Shown piece after piece: positions 26,422-34,889 of a DNA stretch of 59,091 nt. Below the pieces are notes generated by a model that saw only the letters and a list, made by a program, of their open reading frames with translations, did no database searches and was not told the DNA's origin. Made by a program: the position numbers and the translations under genes. The stretch spans positions 1 to 59,091 of the forward strand of contig JANOXC010000040.1 of the NCBI GenBank assembly GCA_031418215.1. Direction: 5' to 3'. The stretch comes from JANOXC01 sp031418215 (lineage in GTDB: Bacteria > Bacteroidota > Bacteroidia > AKYH767-A > OLB10). The first letter of the stretch is position 1; every line of letters begins with the position of its first letter.

Positions 26422-27918
26422 TTATATATATTGATTAAAGTCATGTGACTGAAGAAAATGAACAGACTTATCAATATCTGTAAATAACACTCGGTCATTT
26501 TCAACAAAAGAAACCGTATTACGATAGGATTTATAAAGCGACTCAAGCAACGATGAAGTTTTCATAGGCCTTCTGAAATCCAAAGCCTGAGCAGCATTCA
26601 TCAATTCAATAGCAAGCACTTTTTCAACGTTATTAATGACAGCATAAAGCTTTGTAGCGGCATTACCGCCCATACTAACATGATCTTCCTGTCCGTTAGA
26701 GGATACGATAGAATCAACTGAGGCAGGTGTACACAGCTGCTTATTCTGACTTACAATTGAAGCCGCTGTATATTGCGGAATCATAAAGCCACTATTTAAA
26801 CCCGCTTTAGCAACAAGGAATGGCGGCAGCCCTCTCTGACCACTAATTAACTGATACGTTCTGCGTTCACTGATATTGGCAATCTCTGCCATCGCTATTG
26901 CAAGATAATCCATTACCAATGCAAGCGGTTGACCATGAAAGTTGCCAGCTGAAATAATTAAATCATCTTCAGGGAAAACGGTAGGGTTATCAGTAACTGA
27001 ATTAATTTCATTGAACACTGTAAAAGATACATGATTGAAAGCATCCTTACTGGCACCATGCACTTGTGGAATACAACGAAATGAATAAGGATCCTGCACA
27101 TGTGTTTTGTTTTGCGCAATCAGTTCGCTTCCATTTAATAATAACCTAAAGTTAACAGCAGTCTGTACCTGACCCGGATGTGGACGAACTTCCTGAATTA
27201 GGGTATGGAAAGGTTCGATACGGCCATCAAATGCATCTAAGGATAAAGCTGCAATAACATCAGCCATGTTGAGTAATTGCTGAGCGCGAATAACCGACCA
27301 TGTTGCATAGGCATTCATAAATTGAGTGCCATTTAATAATGCCAGGCCTTCCTTTGATTTCAAGCGAATGGGCTTCCACCCAAGCTTTATATATAATTGT
27401 TCAGTTGCAAGCGTTTCTCCTTTATAGCTTATTTCACCTAATCCAATCAATGGCAAACTTAAATGTGCCAAGGGTGCAAGGTCTCCTGAGGCGCCAAGTG
27501 ATCCTTGAGTATAAACAACAGGTAATACTCCTTCATTGTAAAAATCAATTAATCTTTGAACCGTACTTAACTGCACACCCGAATTACCATATGACAATCC
27601 TTGTATCTTTAGAAAAAGCATTAAACGCACAATTTCATCCGGTACTCTTTCACCTGTGCCGCATGCATGCGACATCACAAGATTTAATTGTAGCTGCTCA
27701 AGATCTTCAACAGAAATACTTTTATCATATAACGCACCAAAACCTGTATTAATCCCATAATAAGCAGTGTTGCTTCCAGCCAGCTTTCTATCAATATAAT
27801 CCCGACATGATTGAATTTTATGAATTGCCGTTTGCGACAGCTCCAACTTAACTCCGGAATCAATAATTTCCTTTAATTTCTTAAAATCAAGATGGGTGGA
27901 AGATATTTGATGGGTCAT
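26422..27918 (-). CDS. hutH: Histidine ammonia-lyase
   Basis: Deaminates histidine to urocanate, the first step of histidine degradation. The 498-residue protein has the Ala-Ser-Gly triad that cyclises to the MIO electrophile at residues 143-145 (G-S-L-G-A-S-G-D-L-A-P-L). Other family segments are Y-Y-G-I-N-T-G-F-G, N-L-V-M-S-H-A-C-G-T-G (Ser-His consistent with HAL rather than tyrosine ammonia-lyase) and Y-S-F-R-C-I-P-Q-V-H-G-A. No hutU, hutI or hutG is adjacent. It is followed on the same strand upstream by hisS, 30 bp away, so the two may share a transcript. Confidence 0.95.
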   Translation of the reverse strand: MTHQISSTHLDFKKLKEIIDSGVKLELSQTAIHKIQSCRDYIDRKLAGSNTAYYGINTGFGALYDKSISVEDLEQLQLNLVMSHACGTGERVPDEIVRLMLFLKIQGLSYGNSGVQLSTVQRLIDFYNEGVLPVVYTQGSLGASGDLAPLAHLSLPLIGLGEISYKGETLATEQLYIKLGWKPIRLKSKEGLALLNGTQFMNAYATWSVIRAQQLLNMADVIAALSLDAFDGRIEPFHTLIQEVRPHPGQVQTAVNFRLLLNGSELIAQNKTHVQDPYSFRCIPQVHGASKDAFNHVSFTVFNEINSVTDNPTVFPEDDLIISAGNFHGQPLALVMDYLAIAMAEIANISERRTYQLISGQRGLPPFLVAKAGLNSGFMIPQYTAASIVSQNKQLCTPASVDSIVSSNGQEDHVSMGGNAATKLYAVINNVEKVLAIELMNAAQALDFRRPMKTSSLLESLYKSYRNTVSFVENDRVLFTDIDKSVHFLQSHDFNQYI

Positions 27919-27947
27919 TGCTTTTTTAACCTGCTTAAAATTTAAAA

Positions 27948-29408
27948 TTACTTTAGTTTCTCTATTAAATCAATAAGTGAAATTTTTTCCTGCTCCCCGC
28001 TTTGCATAGATTTTAATGTTATTAAGCCATTTTGCATCTCCTCTGAACCTATTATAGCAACGAATGGTATCTTATTATCATCAGCATAACTCATCTGCTT
28101 TTTTATTTTAACGCAATCAGGATAAATTTCCGCATTAATATTATTCTCGCGAATTTGCCTTAACAATTGCAGGCAATATTTCTCTTCGGCAGATCCAAAA
28201 TTGACAAATAATATTTTTGTTTTTGAATTGTTTACCTGCAGCTCGTCAAACAATTTACATTCATCCATTACATCGTAAATACGATCCACACCAAACGATA
28301 TACCTACTCCACTTACATTTGGTAAACCGAAAATCCCGGTCAGGTTATCATAACGTCCACCACCCAAAACACTGCTATTAAAATTGGATCGTTGATCATT
28401 TATTTTAACTTCAAAAATTGCACCGGTATAATAATTCAATCCACGAGCCAGTGTAAAATCCAGTTCAATATTTGATTGTTCAAAATTTAATGTCGTCAAA
28501 TAGGAAACAATGGTTTCAACTTCTTCAATTCCTTTTCTTCCGGTTTCAGAAATATCAAGTAATTCCTTTAGTTTTAATAATTTTTCTTCTGTACTTCCTG
28601 ATATATGTAAAAATGGTTTTATTTTTTCTGTAGCACTTTTACTTGCACCATTTTGCATCATCTCTTCCAACACTTTCTCTTCACCAATCTTATCCAGCTT
28701 ATCCAGTGCAATGGTAATACTCATTATTTTCTCCTTCTCTCCAATCACTTCAGCTATACCGCTTAAAATTTTGCGATTATTAATTTTGATGACAACTTTC
28801 AATCCCAAACACTTAAATACTTCATCAATAATTTGCACCAACTCCACTTCATTCAATAGGGATGTTGATCCTATTACATCAGCATCACACTGATAAAACT
28901 CCCTATACCTTCCCTTTTGTGGACGATCGGCTCGCCATACAGGTTGAATTTGATACCGCTTAAATGGAAAAGTAATTTCATTTTGGTGCATAACCACATA
29001 TCGTGCAAAGGGAACAGTAAGGTCATAGCGAAGTGCTTTATCTGCAATTTTCTTCACAAGTAAATATGGATTGATAATGTGATCAAGAGGAACATCTTGA
29101 CCCTTTACTAATTCTTTCCACGAATTTGCATGTTCTATAACCTCTTTCTTAAGTGGAATGTCTTCTAAAAAATTTCCAGAAGGTAAATCTGAAAAATAAT
29201 TCCCAGAATTTAATACTTTAAAAATAAGTTTATCGCCTTCCTCACCATACTTACCTGTAAGAGTGTCAATATTCTCCATTGCAGGTGTTTCAATCTGCTG
29301 AAAACCATATTTCTCATAAACCGTGCGAATCGTATTGAAAATAAAATTTCTACTAGCCATCTCCAATGGCGAAAAATCACGGGTACCCTTAGGAATGCTT
29401 GGTTTCAT
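27948..29408 (-). CDS. hisS: Histidyl-tRNA synthetase
   Basis: A class II aminoacyl-tRNA synthetase that charges tRNA-His. The start M-K-P-S-I-P-K-G-T-R-D-F is the family beginning. Motif 2 shows F-K-R-Y-Q-I-Q-P-V-W-R-A-D-R-P-Q, the HisA-type signature G-L-N-Y-Y-T-G-A-I-F-E lies at about 325-335, and motif 3 includes G-G-G-R-Y-D-N-L and G-V-G-I-S-F-G-V-D-R. The C-terminal anticodon-binding domain (about 390-486) is complete. The length of 486 residues exceeds the 420-430 of proteobacterial HisRS, with an insertion around residues 60-105. Confidence 0.97.
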   Translation of the reverse strand: MKPSIPKGTRDFSPLEMASRNFIFNTIRTVYEKYGFQQIETPAMENIDTLTGKYGEEGDKLIFKVLNSGNYFSDLPSGNFLEDIPLKKEVIEHANSWKELVKGQDVPLDHIINPYLLVKKIADKALRYDLTVPFARYVVMHQNEITFPFKRYQIQPVWRADRPQKGRYREFYQCDADVIGSTSLLNEVELVQIIDEVFKCLGLKVVIKINNRKILSGIAEVIGEKEKIMSITIALDKLDKIGEEKVLEEMMQNGASKSATEKIKPFLHISGSTEEKLLKLKELLDISETGRKGIEEVETIVSYLTTLNFEQSNIELDFTLARGLNYYTGAIFEVKINDQRSNFNSSVLGGGRYDNLTGIFGLPNVSGVGISFGVDRIYDVMDECKLFDELQVNNSKTKILFVNFGSAEEKYCLQLLRQIRENNINAEIYPDCVKIKKQMSYADDNKIPFVAIIGSEEMQNGLITLKSMQSGEQEKISLIDLIEKLK

Positions 29409-29497
29409 AACTACTAATTCCTCTTCTTAATTTTTTAAATTATAATCTAGATATTAAAATATTAATTAATGCTACTGAAATTTTTCCTCTACCTTAA

Positions 29498-29523
29498 GTC
29501 ATCTCGAGCGAAGTCGAGAGACC
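29498..29523 (+). repeat. Palindromic repeat, left copy, flanking the GIY-YIG gene
   Basis: GTCAT at 29498-29502 begins a repeat with stem TCTCGA (29502-29507), loop GCGAAG and TCGAGA (29514-29519), followed by GACC. A diverged copy in inverted orientation lies at 29896-29918. Confidence 0.8.
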
Positions 29524-29538
29524 TTGTTAAACAACAAG
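29523..29538 (-). terminator. Hairpin downstream of the GIY-YIG gene
   Basis: CTTGTT (29523-29528) and AACAAG (29533-29538) pair around AAAC, directly beside the left palindromic repeat. In the minus-strand transcript it sits just after the GIY-YIG stop. There is no strong U-run, so termination is uncertain. Confidence 0.4.
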
Positions 29539-29550
29539 AAATATTTTCAA

Positions 29551-29847
29551 CTAAACAAATAAATCCTCATTAAGGAAATTCCATTTAGGATTTTGCCTGT
29601 TGATGAGTTCTTCTTTCTTTGCCCTGCTCCATCTTTTCAATTGTTTTTCCCGATTAATAGCATCCATCGGAAAATCAAACCTCTCCCAATAAATCAATTT
29701 ATAACAATAATATTTTCCAGCAAAGCTGTTCTTTGTTCCTTTGTTTTCCTGATGTTGTAAGATTCTTGTTTGCAAATCATTGGTAACACCTATATATAAT
29801 GTTGTTTTATCTGGATTGGTTGTTATGTATGTGAAGTAGTTTCCCAT
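29551..29847 (-). CDS. Stand-alone GIY-YIG nuclease family protein
   Basis: A 98-residue single-domain nuclease of the URI/YhbQ-like group. The GIY-equivalent strand reads Y-F-T-Y-I at residues 4-8, followed by L-Y-I-G-V-T-N-D-L (YIG motif). The Arg helix (L-Q-T-R-I-L-Q-H) and the metal-binding Glu region A-I-N-R-E-K-Q-L-K-R-W-S-R follow. The end P-K-W-N-F-L is typical. Such proteins are annotated as endonuclease-like, but their biological substrate is largely unknown. Inverted repeats enclose the gene on both sides, which suggests it belongs to a small repeat-associated element rather than to the hisS or ettA operons. Confidence 0.9.
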   Translation of the reverse strand: MGNYFTYITTNPDKTTLYIGVTNDLQTRILQHQENKGTKNSFAGKYYCYKLIYWERFDFPMDAINREKQLKRWSRAKKEELINRQNPKWNFLNEDLFV

Positions 29848-29895
29848 AAACTATTTTTCATTTGCATGAACTTTTTTCAAATCATATCAAAAGTT

Positions 29896-29918
29896 TTCTC
29901 GGCTACGCTCGAAATGAC
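29896..29918 (-). repeat. Palindromic repeat, right copy, flanking the GIY-YIG gene
   Basis: On the minus strand it begins GTCATTTCGAGCG and ends AGCCGAGAA, a diverged and inverted copy of the repeat at 29498-29523. Confidence 0.78.
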
Positions 29919-29931
29919 TTTAATGTAGGTG

Positions 29932-31608
29932 TTAAACGGTTAATTTTTTATACCTGAATCTCTTCGGCTCTACATTACCTAATCGTTTCCGCTTATTCTC
30001 TTCATAATCCGTATAACCTCCTTCAAAGAAATAAACCTGTGAATCGCCTTCGAAAGCAAGTATATGCGTACAAACACGATCAAGGAACCAACGGTCGTGG
30101 CTAATGATAACAGCGCATCCAGCGAAATTCTCAATTGCATCTTCCAATGCACGCAAAGTGTTTATATCAATATCATTGGTAGGCTCATCCAATAATAAAA
30201 CATTTGCGCCTTGTTTTAAAGTCATTGCCAAATGAACACGGTTTCTTTCACCGCCCGACAAAACACTTAATTTCTTCCCCTGATCGGCACCACTGAAATT
30301 AAATTTAGAAATATAAGCACGTGCATTAACGTTCTTGCCGCCAATCATAATATTCTCCAATCCATTACCAATGATTTCATACACTGATTTATCGGGCAAC
30401 AAAGCATCATGACTTTGATCAACATATGCTAATTGAACTGTTTCTCCGATATTGAATTCGCCACTGTCAGGAAGCTCTTGTTTCATGATCATACGGAACA
30501 AGGTTGTCTTTCCGACGCCATTAGGTCCAATGATACCAACTACACCTGCTTGTGGCAATGAGAAATTCAGGTTCTCCATCAATAGTCTATCACCAAAAGC
30601 CTTGTTCACATTTATTGCTTCAATTACAACTCCTCCCAAACGTGGGCCCGGGGGAATGAATAATTCCAATTTTTCTTCTTTATCTTTCGTTTCCTCATTC
30701 AACATTTTATCATAAGCCTGCAAACGTGCTTTTGATTTAGCATGACGAGCTTTAGGCGCCATGCGAACCCATTCCAATTCGCGCTCCAACGTTTTCTTTC
30801 TCCTACTCTCCGTCTTTTCCTCCATCTCTAAGCGATGGCTCTTTTGTTCCAGCCAACTGGTATAATTTCCCTCCCAGGGAATCCCTTCACCGCGATCAAG
30901 CTCTAATATCCATCCTGCTACATTATCCAAAAAATAACGATCGTGGGTTACTGCAATAACGGTCCCTTTGTATTGCTGAAGATGATGCTCTAACCATTCA
31001 ACACTTTCGGCATCCAAATGATTCGTAGGCTCATCCAACAATAAAATATCAGGCTCTTGCAGTAAAAGCCTACACATTGCAATCCTTCTTCTTTCGCCAC
31101 CGGATAATTTTGCTACCAAGGCATCAGGTTCAGGGCAACGAAGAGCGTCCATAGCTACTTCAATTTTATTGTCGAGTTCCCAGGCTCCAGCTGCCTCAAT
31201 TTTATCCATTAACTCAGCTTGCCGGTCAATCAACTTCGTCATTTCGTCATCACTTATCGGCTCACCCAGCTTATTGTTAACGTCTTCATATTCCTTCAAC
31301 AAATCAACCGTAGGCTGCACGCCTTCCATCACTATTTCACGTGCTGTTTTGGTGTTGTCGAGTTCAGGTTCCTGGGAAAGATACCCTACAGTATAACCCG
31401 GAGAAAAGACGACCTTTCCCTGATAGGAATGTTCAAGACCGGCAATAATCTTTAATAAAGTTGTTTTGCCGGATCCGTTAAGGCCGAGGATGCCGATTTT
31501 AGCGCCATAATAAAAAGACAGGTAAATGTCTTTAAGTACCTGTTTCTGCGGTGGGTATACCTTTCCCACGCCAACCATTGAAAAAATAATTTTTTTATCG
31601 TCTGCCAT
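29932..31608 (-). CDS. ettA: Energy-dependent translational throttle protein EttA (ABC-F ATPase)
   Basis: A cytosolic ABC-F protein with two ATP-binding cassettes and no membrane segment; it binds the ribosomal E site and gates early elongation according to energy charge. The start at 31608 (M-A-D-D-K-K) gives 558 residues; the upstream in-frame start at 31656 adds 16 unlikely residues. Cassette 1 has G-L-N-G-S-G-K-T-T and L-S-G-G-E-R-R-R plus D-E-P-T-N-H-L-D; cassette 2 has G-P-N-G-V-G-K-T-T, L-S-G-G-E-R-N-R and D-E-P-T-N-D-I-D. The arm/linker segment with R-M-A-P-K-A-R-H-A-K-S-K-A-R is the EttA hallmark. Confidence 0.96.
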   Translation of the reverse strand: MADDKKIIFSMVGVGKVYPPQKQVLKDIYLSFYYGAKIGILGLNGSGKTTLLKIIAGLEHSYQGKVVFSPGYTVGYLSQEPELDNTKTAREIVMEGVQPTVDLLKEYEDVNNKLGEPISDDEMTKLIDRQAELMDKIEAAGAWELDNKIEVAMDALRCPEPDALVAKLSGGERRRIAMCRLLLQEPDILLLDEPTNHLDAESVEWLEHHLQQYKGTVIAVTHDRYFLDNVAGWILELDRGEGIPWEGNYTSWLEQKSHRLEMEEKTESRRKKTLERELEWVRMAPKARHAKSKARLQAYDKMLNEETKDKEEKLELFIPPGPRLGGVVIEAINVNKAFGDRLLMENLNFSLPQAGVVGIIGPNGVGKTTLFRMIMKQELPDSGEFNIGETVQLAYVDQSHDALLPDKSVYEIIGNGLENIMIGGKNVNARAYISKFNFSGADQGKKLSVLSGGERNRVHLAMTLKQGANVLLLDEPTNDIDINTLRALEDAIENFAGCAVIISHDRWFLDRVCTHILAFEGDSQVYFFEGGYTDYEENKRKRLGNVEPKRFRYKKLTV

Positions 31609-31653
31609 AGTAATTTGTAACTTAGATGCCTGTTTTAAGTATAATAAGGCGCG

Positions 31654-31661
31654 CAAATTTA
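31654..31661 (-). promoter_or_regulatory. Candidate -7 element of ettA
   Basis: On the minus strand TAAATTTG matches TAnnTTTG, 45 nt before the ettA start. No TTG is found at the expected -33 distance. Confidence 0.35.
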
Positions 31662-31686
31662 GTTAAAAAAGTGCGTTCGTTATACT

Positions 31687-33858
31687 ATGAAAAACATGCC
31701 TCAATTAATGAAAAAGTTCCTCACACTTTCAATACTCCTGTTTCTTGGAGTTACCGTTTATTCCCAACAAGCTCCTAAGCTTTCTTTTAATGTGGCAAAA
31801 CGATTGGCTAATCCTGAATTAAGTCAGAAACCGATAGCATTACTGCTAAAAGGTGATCCAATTCGAATCAAGGAAATTGTGCTGCAGCAAGGTGGTGTTT
31901 TCAAATATTCAAAAGGAAATATTTCATCTGTAATGGTGCCAATGCATGCCATTACCGCTTTAGCAAATGAATCCGGCATCAGCAGGATCGAAGAAGGTGC
32001 ACCCTTATTAAAACCATTGCTTGATGATACCATGCGTTACTTGAATAATATCATGCCTGTTCACAATGGGAATCTACCATTAACAAAGTCCTATACGGGA
32101 AAGAATATTGTGATGGGTATTATTGATACGGGAATTGATTTCACGCATCCAGATTTCCGCGATTCTTTAGGTCAAACAAGAATTAAATACATCTGGGATC
32201 ATTTACTGCCAGATAGCGCCAATACCCCTCTGCCCTATAATTACGGACAGGAGTTTACTGAATCGGATATTAACAACGGTTTAGCGAATGCACATCATGA
32301 CCAGGGAGTTCATGGTACTGTGATAAGCGGAATTGCTGCAGGAAATGGACTTGCTGTAGGTGAGTATGTTGGTGCTGCACCTGATGCTGAGTTAATAATT
32401 GTTAATGTAAATTTTAATGTAAGTGATGACCAATTTTTAAGCTCTGTCGCCGACGGTGTTGATTATATATATAATAAGGCTGCAGCCATGGGCTTACCTT
32501 GTGTCATCAACATCAGTGCAGGTACCTATTTTGGGTCGCATGATGGGAAAGATTTGTCTTCTCAACTTATTGACAATCTCATTACTGCACAAAATGGAAG
32601 ATCATTAGTTTGCGCTGCAGGAAATGCCGGAGGCTACCCGCTTCATGTGCAAACAACTTTGAATACCGGTGACACTCTTTTTACTTGGCTAAACAGTCCA
32701 ACACAAATTTATGGTGAATTCTGGGGCGATTCATTAACGATGAATAATATCAGTTTTACGATAGTTGCCGATAGAACGAATCCCCTTTATGAGTACAGGG
32801 GCCAACTCCCTTATACCAACATGTCTCAGCAATTAGGCGTTTTGCATGAGGATACATTATTTAGTATCAATGGCAACCGCCTTGGAATAATTACCAGCTA
32901 TGGTGATAAAATAGGTGATCAGTATGGAATGTATTATGTAATTGACCAAGACTCTTTATATAACTGGCGAATGCAAGTTACCGGAACTGGTAGTATTGAT
33001 GGATATAGCTTTAACTGGGTTCCTACCGCATCCATACCAACATCTGTTATCTTTCCACCAGTTGATTATTACCGTTTTCCTGATAACGCACAAAATATGT
33101 GTAGCGGTTTTCAATGCAGCGATAAAACAATCACTGTAGCACAATTCACAAACATGAATAGTTATCATGATTATAATAATGTGATACAAACATTTCCTTA
33201 TACTGTGGGGGCTTTACATCCAACTTCAAGCAAGGGTCCTACCCGCGATGGTAGACAGAAACCGGATATTGCTGCCAGTGGTGCATATATATTTGGTCCA
33301 TTGATTGTGACAAGCCAGCCCTGGTTTAAAGTCAATGCTCCTTATAAAATTCCCCCCACTGCTCAACACCTTCGTGGCGACGGAACGAGTGCCGCTTCTG
33401 CTGTTGTTTCAGGGGTTGTCGCTTTATACCTTGAGAAATATCCGTTTGCCTCTTGGCTGGATATTAAAAATGCTGTAACCACTTGTGCAAAAACAGATGC
33501 ATTCACAGGCACTAATTTACCTGATGCCGATTGGGGATTTGGAAAAGTTGATGCATTCAGCATGCTGACCAATTGTGGCTTAACGTCAATTAATCATTAC
33601 GAACCCGGTAATTCATATATATATTGCTCGCCGAATCCTGCATCAGGTCAGGTGGAATTCTCATTCCCCGTATTGAAAGTCGCCGGACAGTTAATCATTA
33701 CCGATAGCCAGGGACGACTTGTAGGTTCATCATTACTTAGTGAAGGATCTGATCATTTTGTTTTATCGCGTGCAAAGCAATTGACTTCGGGAATTTATTT
33801 CCTGAAAATCATTTCAGCGAATGAAACAATTGCTATTGGGAAGTTATTATATCAGTAA
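31687..33858 (+). CDS. Secreted subtilisin-like S8 serine protease with T9SS sorting domain
   Basis: An exported protease of 723 residues. The signal peptide (about 1-26) is followed by a prodomain-like stretch to ~135. The catalytic triad is Asp147 (G-I-I-D-T-G-I-D), His209 (V-H-G-T-V-I-S-G) and Ser568 (G-T-S-A-A-S), with the oxyanion Asn at 313 (A-A-G-N-A-G-G). About 200 residues are inserted between Asn313 and Ser568, probably a beta-rich insert domain. The last ~75 residues (Y-C-S-P-N-P-A-S-G, then S-G-I-Y-F-L-K-I) form a T9SS sorting tail, so it should be displayed or released. It diverges from ettA with a 78-bp spacer. Confidence 0.93.
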   Translation: MKNMPQLMKKFLTLSILLFLGVTVYSQQAPKLSFNVAKRLANPELSQKPIALLLKGDPIRIKEIVLQQGGVFKYSKGNISSVMVPMHAITALANESGISRIEEGAPLLKPLLDDTMRYLNNIMPVHNGNLPLTKSYTGKNIVMGIIDTGIDFTHPDFRDSLGQTRIKYIWDHLLPDSANTPLPYNYGQEFTESDINNGLANAHHDQGVHGTVISGIAAGNGLAVGEYVGAAPDAELIIVNVNFNVSDDQFLSSVADGVDYIYNKAAAMGLPCVINISAGTYFGSHDGKDLSSQLIDNLITAQNGRSLVCAAGNAGGYPLHVQTTLNTGDTLFTWLNSPTQIYGEFWGDSLTMNNISFTIVADRTNPLYEYRGQLPYTNMSQQLGVLHEDTLFSINGNRLGIITSYGDKIGDQYGMYYVIDQDSLYNWRMQVTGTGSIDGYSFNWVPTASIPTSVIFPPVDYYRFPDNAQNMCSGFQCSDKTITVAQFTNMNSYHDYNNVIQTFPYTVGALHPTSSKGPTRDGRQKPDIAASGAYIFGPLIVTSQPWFKVNAPYKIPPTAQHLRGDGTSAASAVVSGVVALYLEKYPFASWLDIKNAVTTCAKTDAFTGTNLPDADWGFGKVDAFSMLTNCGLTSINHYEPGNSYIYCSPNPASGQVEFSFPVLKVAGQLIITDSQGRLVGSSLLSEGSDHFVLSRAKQLTSGIYFLKIISANETIAIGKLLYQ

Positions 33859-33888
33859 TTCCAATTGTTTATGCATTTTTGCATTTAA

Positions 33889-34752
33889 ATGCAAACTAAA
33901 TCAATAGGCAATTATCTTTCATTGGTTAAATTCAGTCATACGGTATTCGCATTACCGTTTGCAGCCATCGGATTTACTTTAGGTATTATTAAAGTAAATT
34001 TTACAGTTGACTGGACAATGGCTGTAAAAGTGCTGCTTTGCATGGTCTTTGCAAGAACTGCAGCCATGGCATTCAACAGGTGGGCTGATCAAAAATATGA
34101 TGTGTTGAATCCGCGTACTGCCATTCGTGAAGTGCCGGCCGGAATTATTTCCTCTAAATCAGCATTAATATTTACTTTCATAAGCTGTATGCTATTTATC
34201 GCTACTACTTGGTTTATTAATTCATTGTGCTTTTATTTATCATTTGTTGCGCTCGCAGTTGTTTTGGGATATAGTTATACAAAGCGATTTACGGCTTTAT
34301 GTCATTTGATATTAGGTTTAGGATTATCATTAGCTCCAATAGGCGCATACCTCGCAGTAACAGCTCAATTCGATATGTTACCTATTTGGTTTTCATTATC
34401 AGTATTGTGTTGGGTAACCGGTTTTGATATTATTTATGCCTTACAGGATGAAAGTTTTGACAGACAAGAAAAATTAAATTCAATACCGGCATATTTCGGA
34501 GGAAAAAAAGCGCTCCTTATTTCCCGTTTCATGCACATTTCCTCCTCTATTTTTTTATTATTGGCAGGGATTTATGGAGAATTTGGTTTGTTTTATTTTA
34601 CGGGATATGTATTTTTTTCTATCTTGTTAATTTATCAACATTCCATTGTTCGAACCGGCGATCTTACAAAAGTAAACATGGCTTTTTTTACAACCAATGG
34701 AATTGCCAGCGTCCTATTTGCCTGCTTTGCAATTTATGACTTCCTGACATAA
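33889..34752 (+). CDS. UbiA-family polyprenyltransferase (MqnP/4-hydroxybenzoate-type)
   Basis: An integral membrane prenyltransferase of 287 residues with about eight helices. The first Asp-rich motif is N-R-W-A-D-Q-K-Y-D (about 64-72) followed by N-P-R-T-A-I-R-E-V-P-A-G, and the second is D-I-I-Y-A-L-Q-D-E-S-F-D (about 182-193). In Bacteroidota this subgroup is best assigned to menaquinone synthesis through the futalosine route (MqnP) rather than ubiquinone; ubiE at 57436 serves the later methylation step. The start ATG lies inside a 14-bp palindrome (33880-33893). It is 30 bp after the protease gene. Confidence 0.87.
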   Translation: MQTKSIGNYLSLVKFSHTVFALPFAAIGFTLGIIKVNFTVDWTMAVKVLLCMVFARTAAMAFNRWADQKYDVLNPRTAIREVPAGIISSKSALIFTFISCMLFIATTWFINSLCFYLSFVALAVVLGYSYTKRFTALCHLILGLGLSLAPIGAYLAVTAQFDMLPIWFSLSVLCWVTGFDIIYALQDESFDRQEKLNSIPAYFGGKKALLISRFMHISSSIFLLLAGIYGEFGLFYFTGYVFFSILLIYQHSIVRTGDLTKVNMAFFTTNGIASVLFACFAIYDFLT

Positions 34753-34857
34753 TAATTATATATATATAGTTTTTCTATCCTTTTTTGTTCAATATCGACC
34801 AGTATTTCTTTTGAAATAACGTATAAATAAGCCCTTTTCCCGACCATGAATATTCCT

Positions 34858-34865
34858 TATTTTTG
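34858..34865 (+). promoter_or_regulatory. Candidate -7 element of the E1 dehydrogenase gene
   Basis: TATTTTTG fits TAnnTTTG, 24 nt before the ATG at 34890. The -33 TTG is not evident. Confidence 0.4.
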
Positions 34866-34889
34866 CCAATAAGAACAAGATTTCCATCC

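Larger units (their letters stand above)
29498..29918. mobile_element. Candidate small element: GIY-YIG gene bounded by inverted palindromic repeats
   Basis: A 421-bp unit runs from GTCAT (29498) to ATGAC (29918). The left repeat and the reverse complement of the right repeat share GTCATyTCGAGCGwAGyCGAGA, with the GTCAT ends facing outward like terminal inverted repeats. One GIY-YIG nuclease gene fills the interior. The unit interrupts the spacing between hisS and ettA. No clear target-site duplication is seen beyond TTAA-like flanks on both sides. Mobility is inferred, not shown. Confidence 0.4.

Noticed and set aside
34743..34780. ATATATAT runs before the E1 gene as an origin-like or regulatory element
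   Set aside because: Similar TATATA runs occur inside and between many genes here and reflect AT-rich composition.
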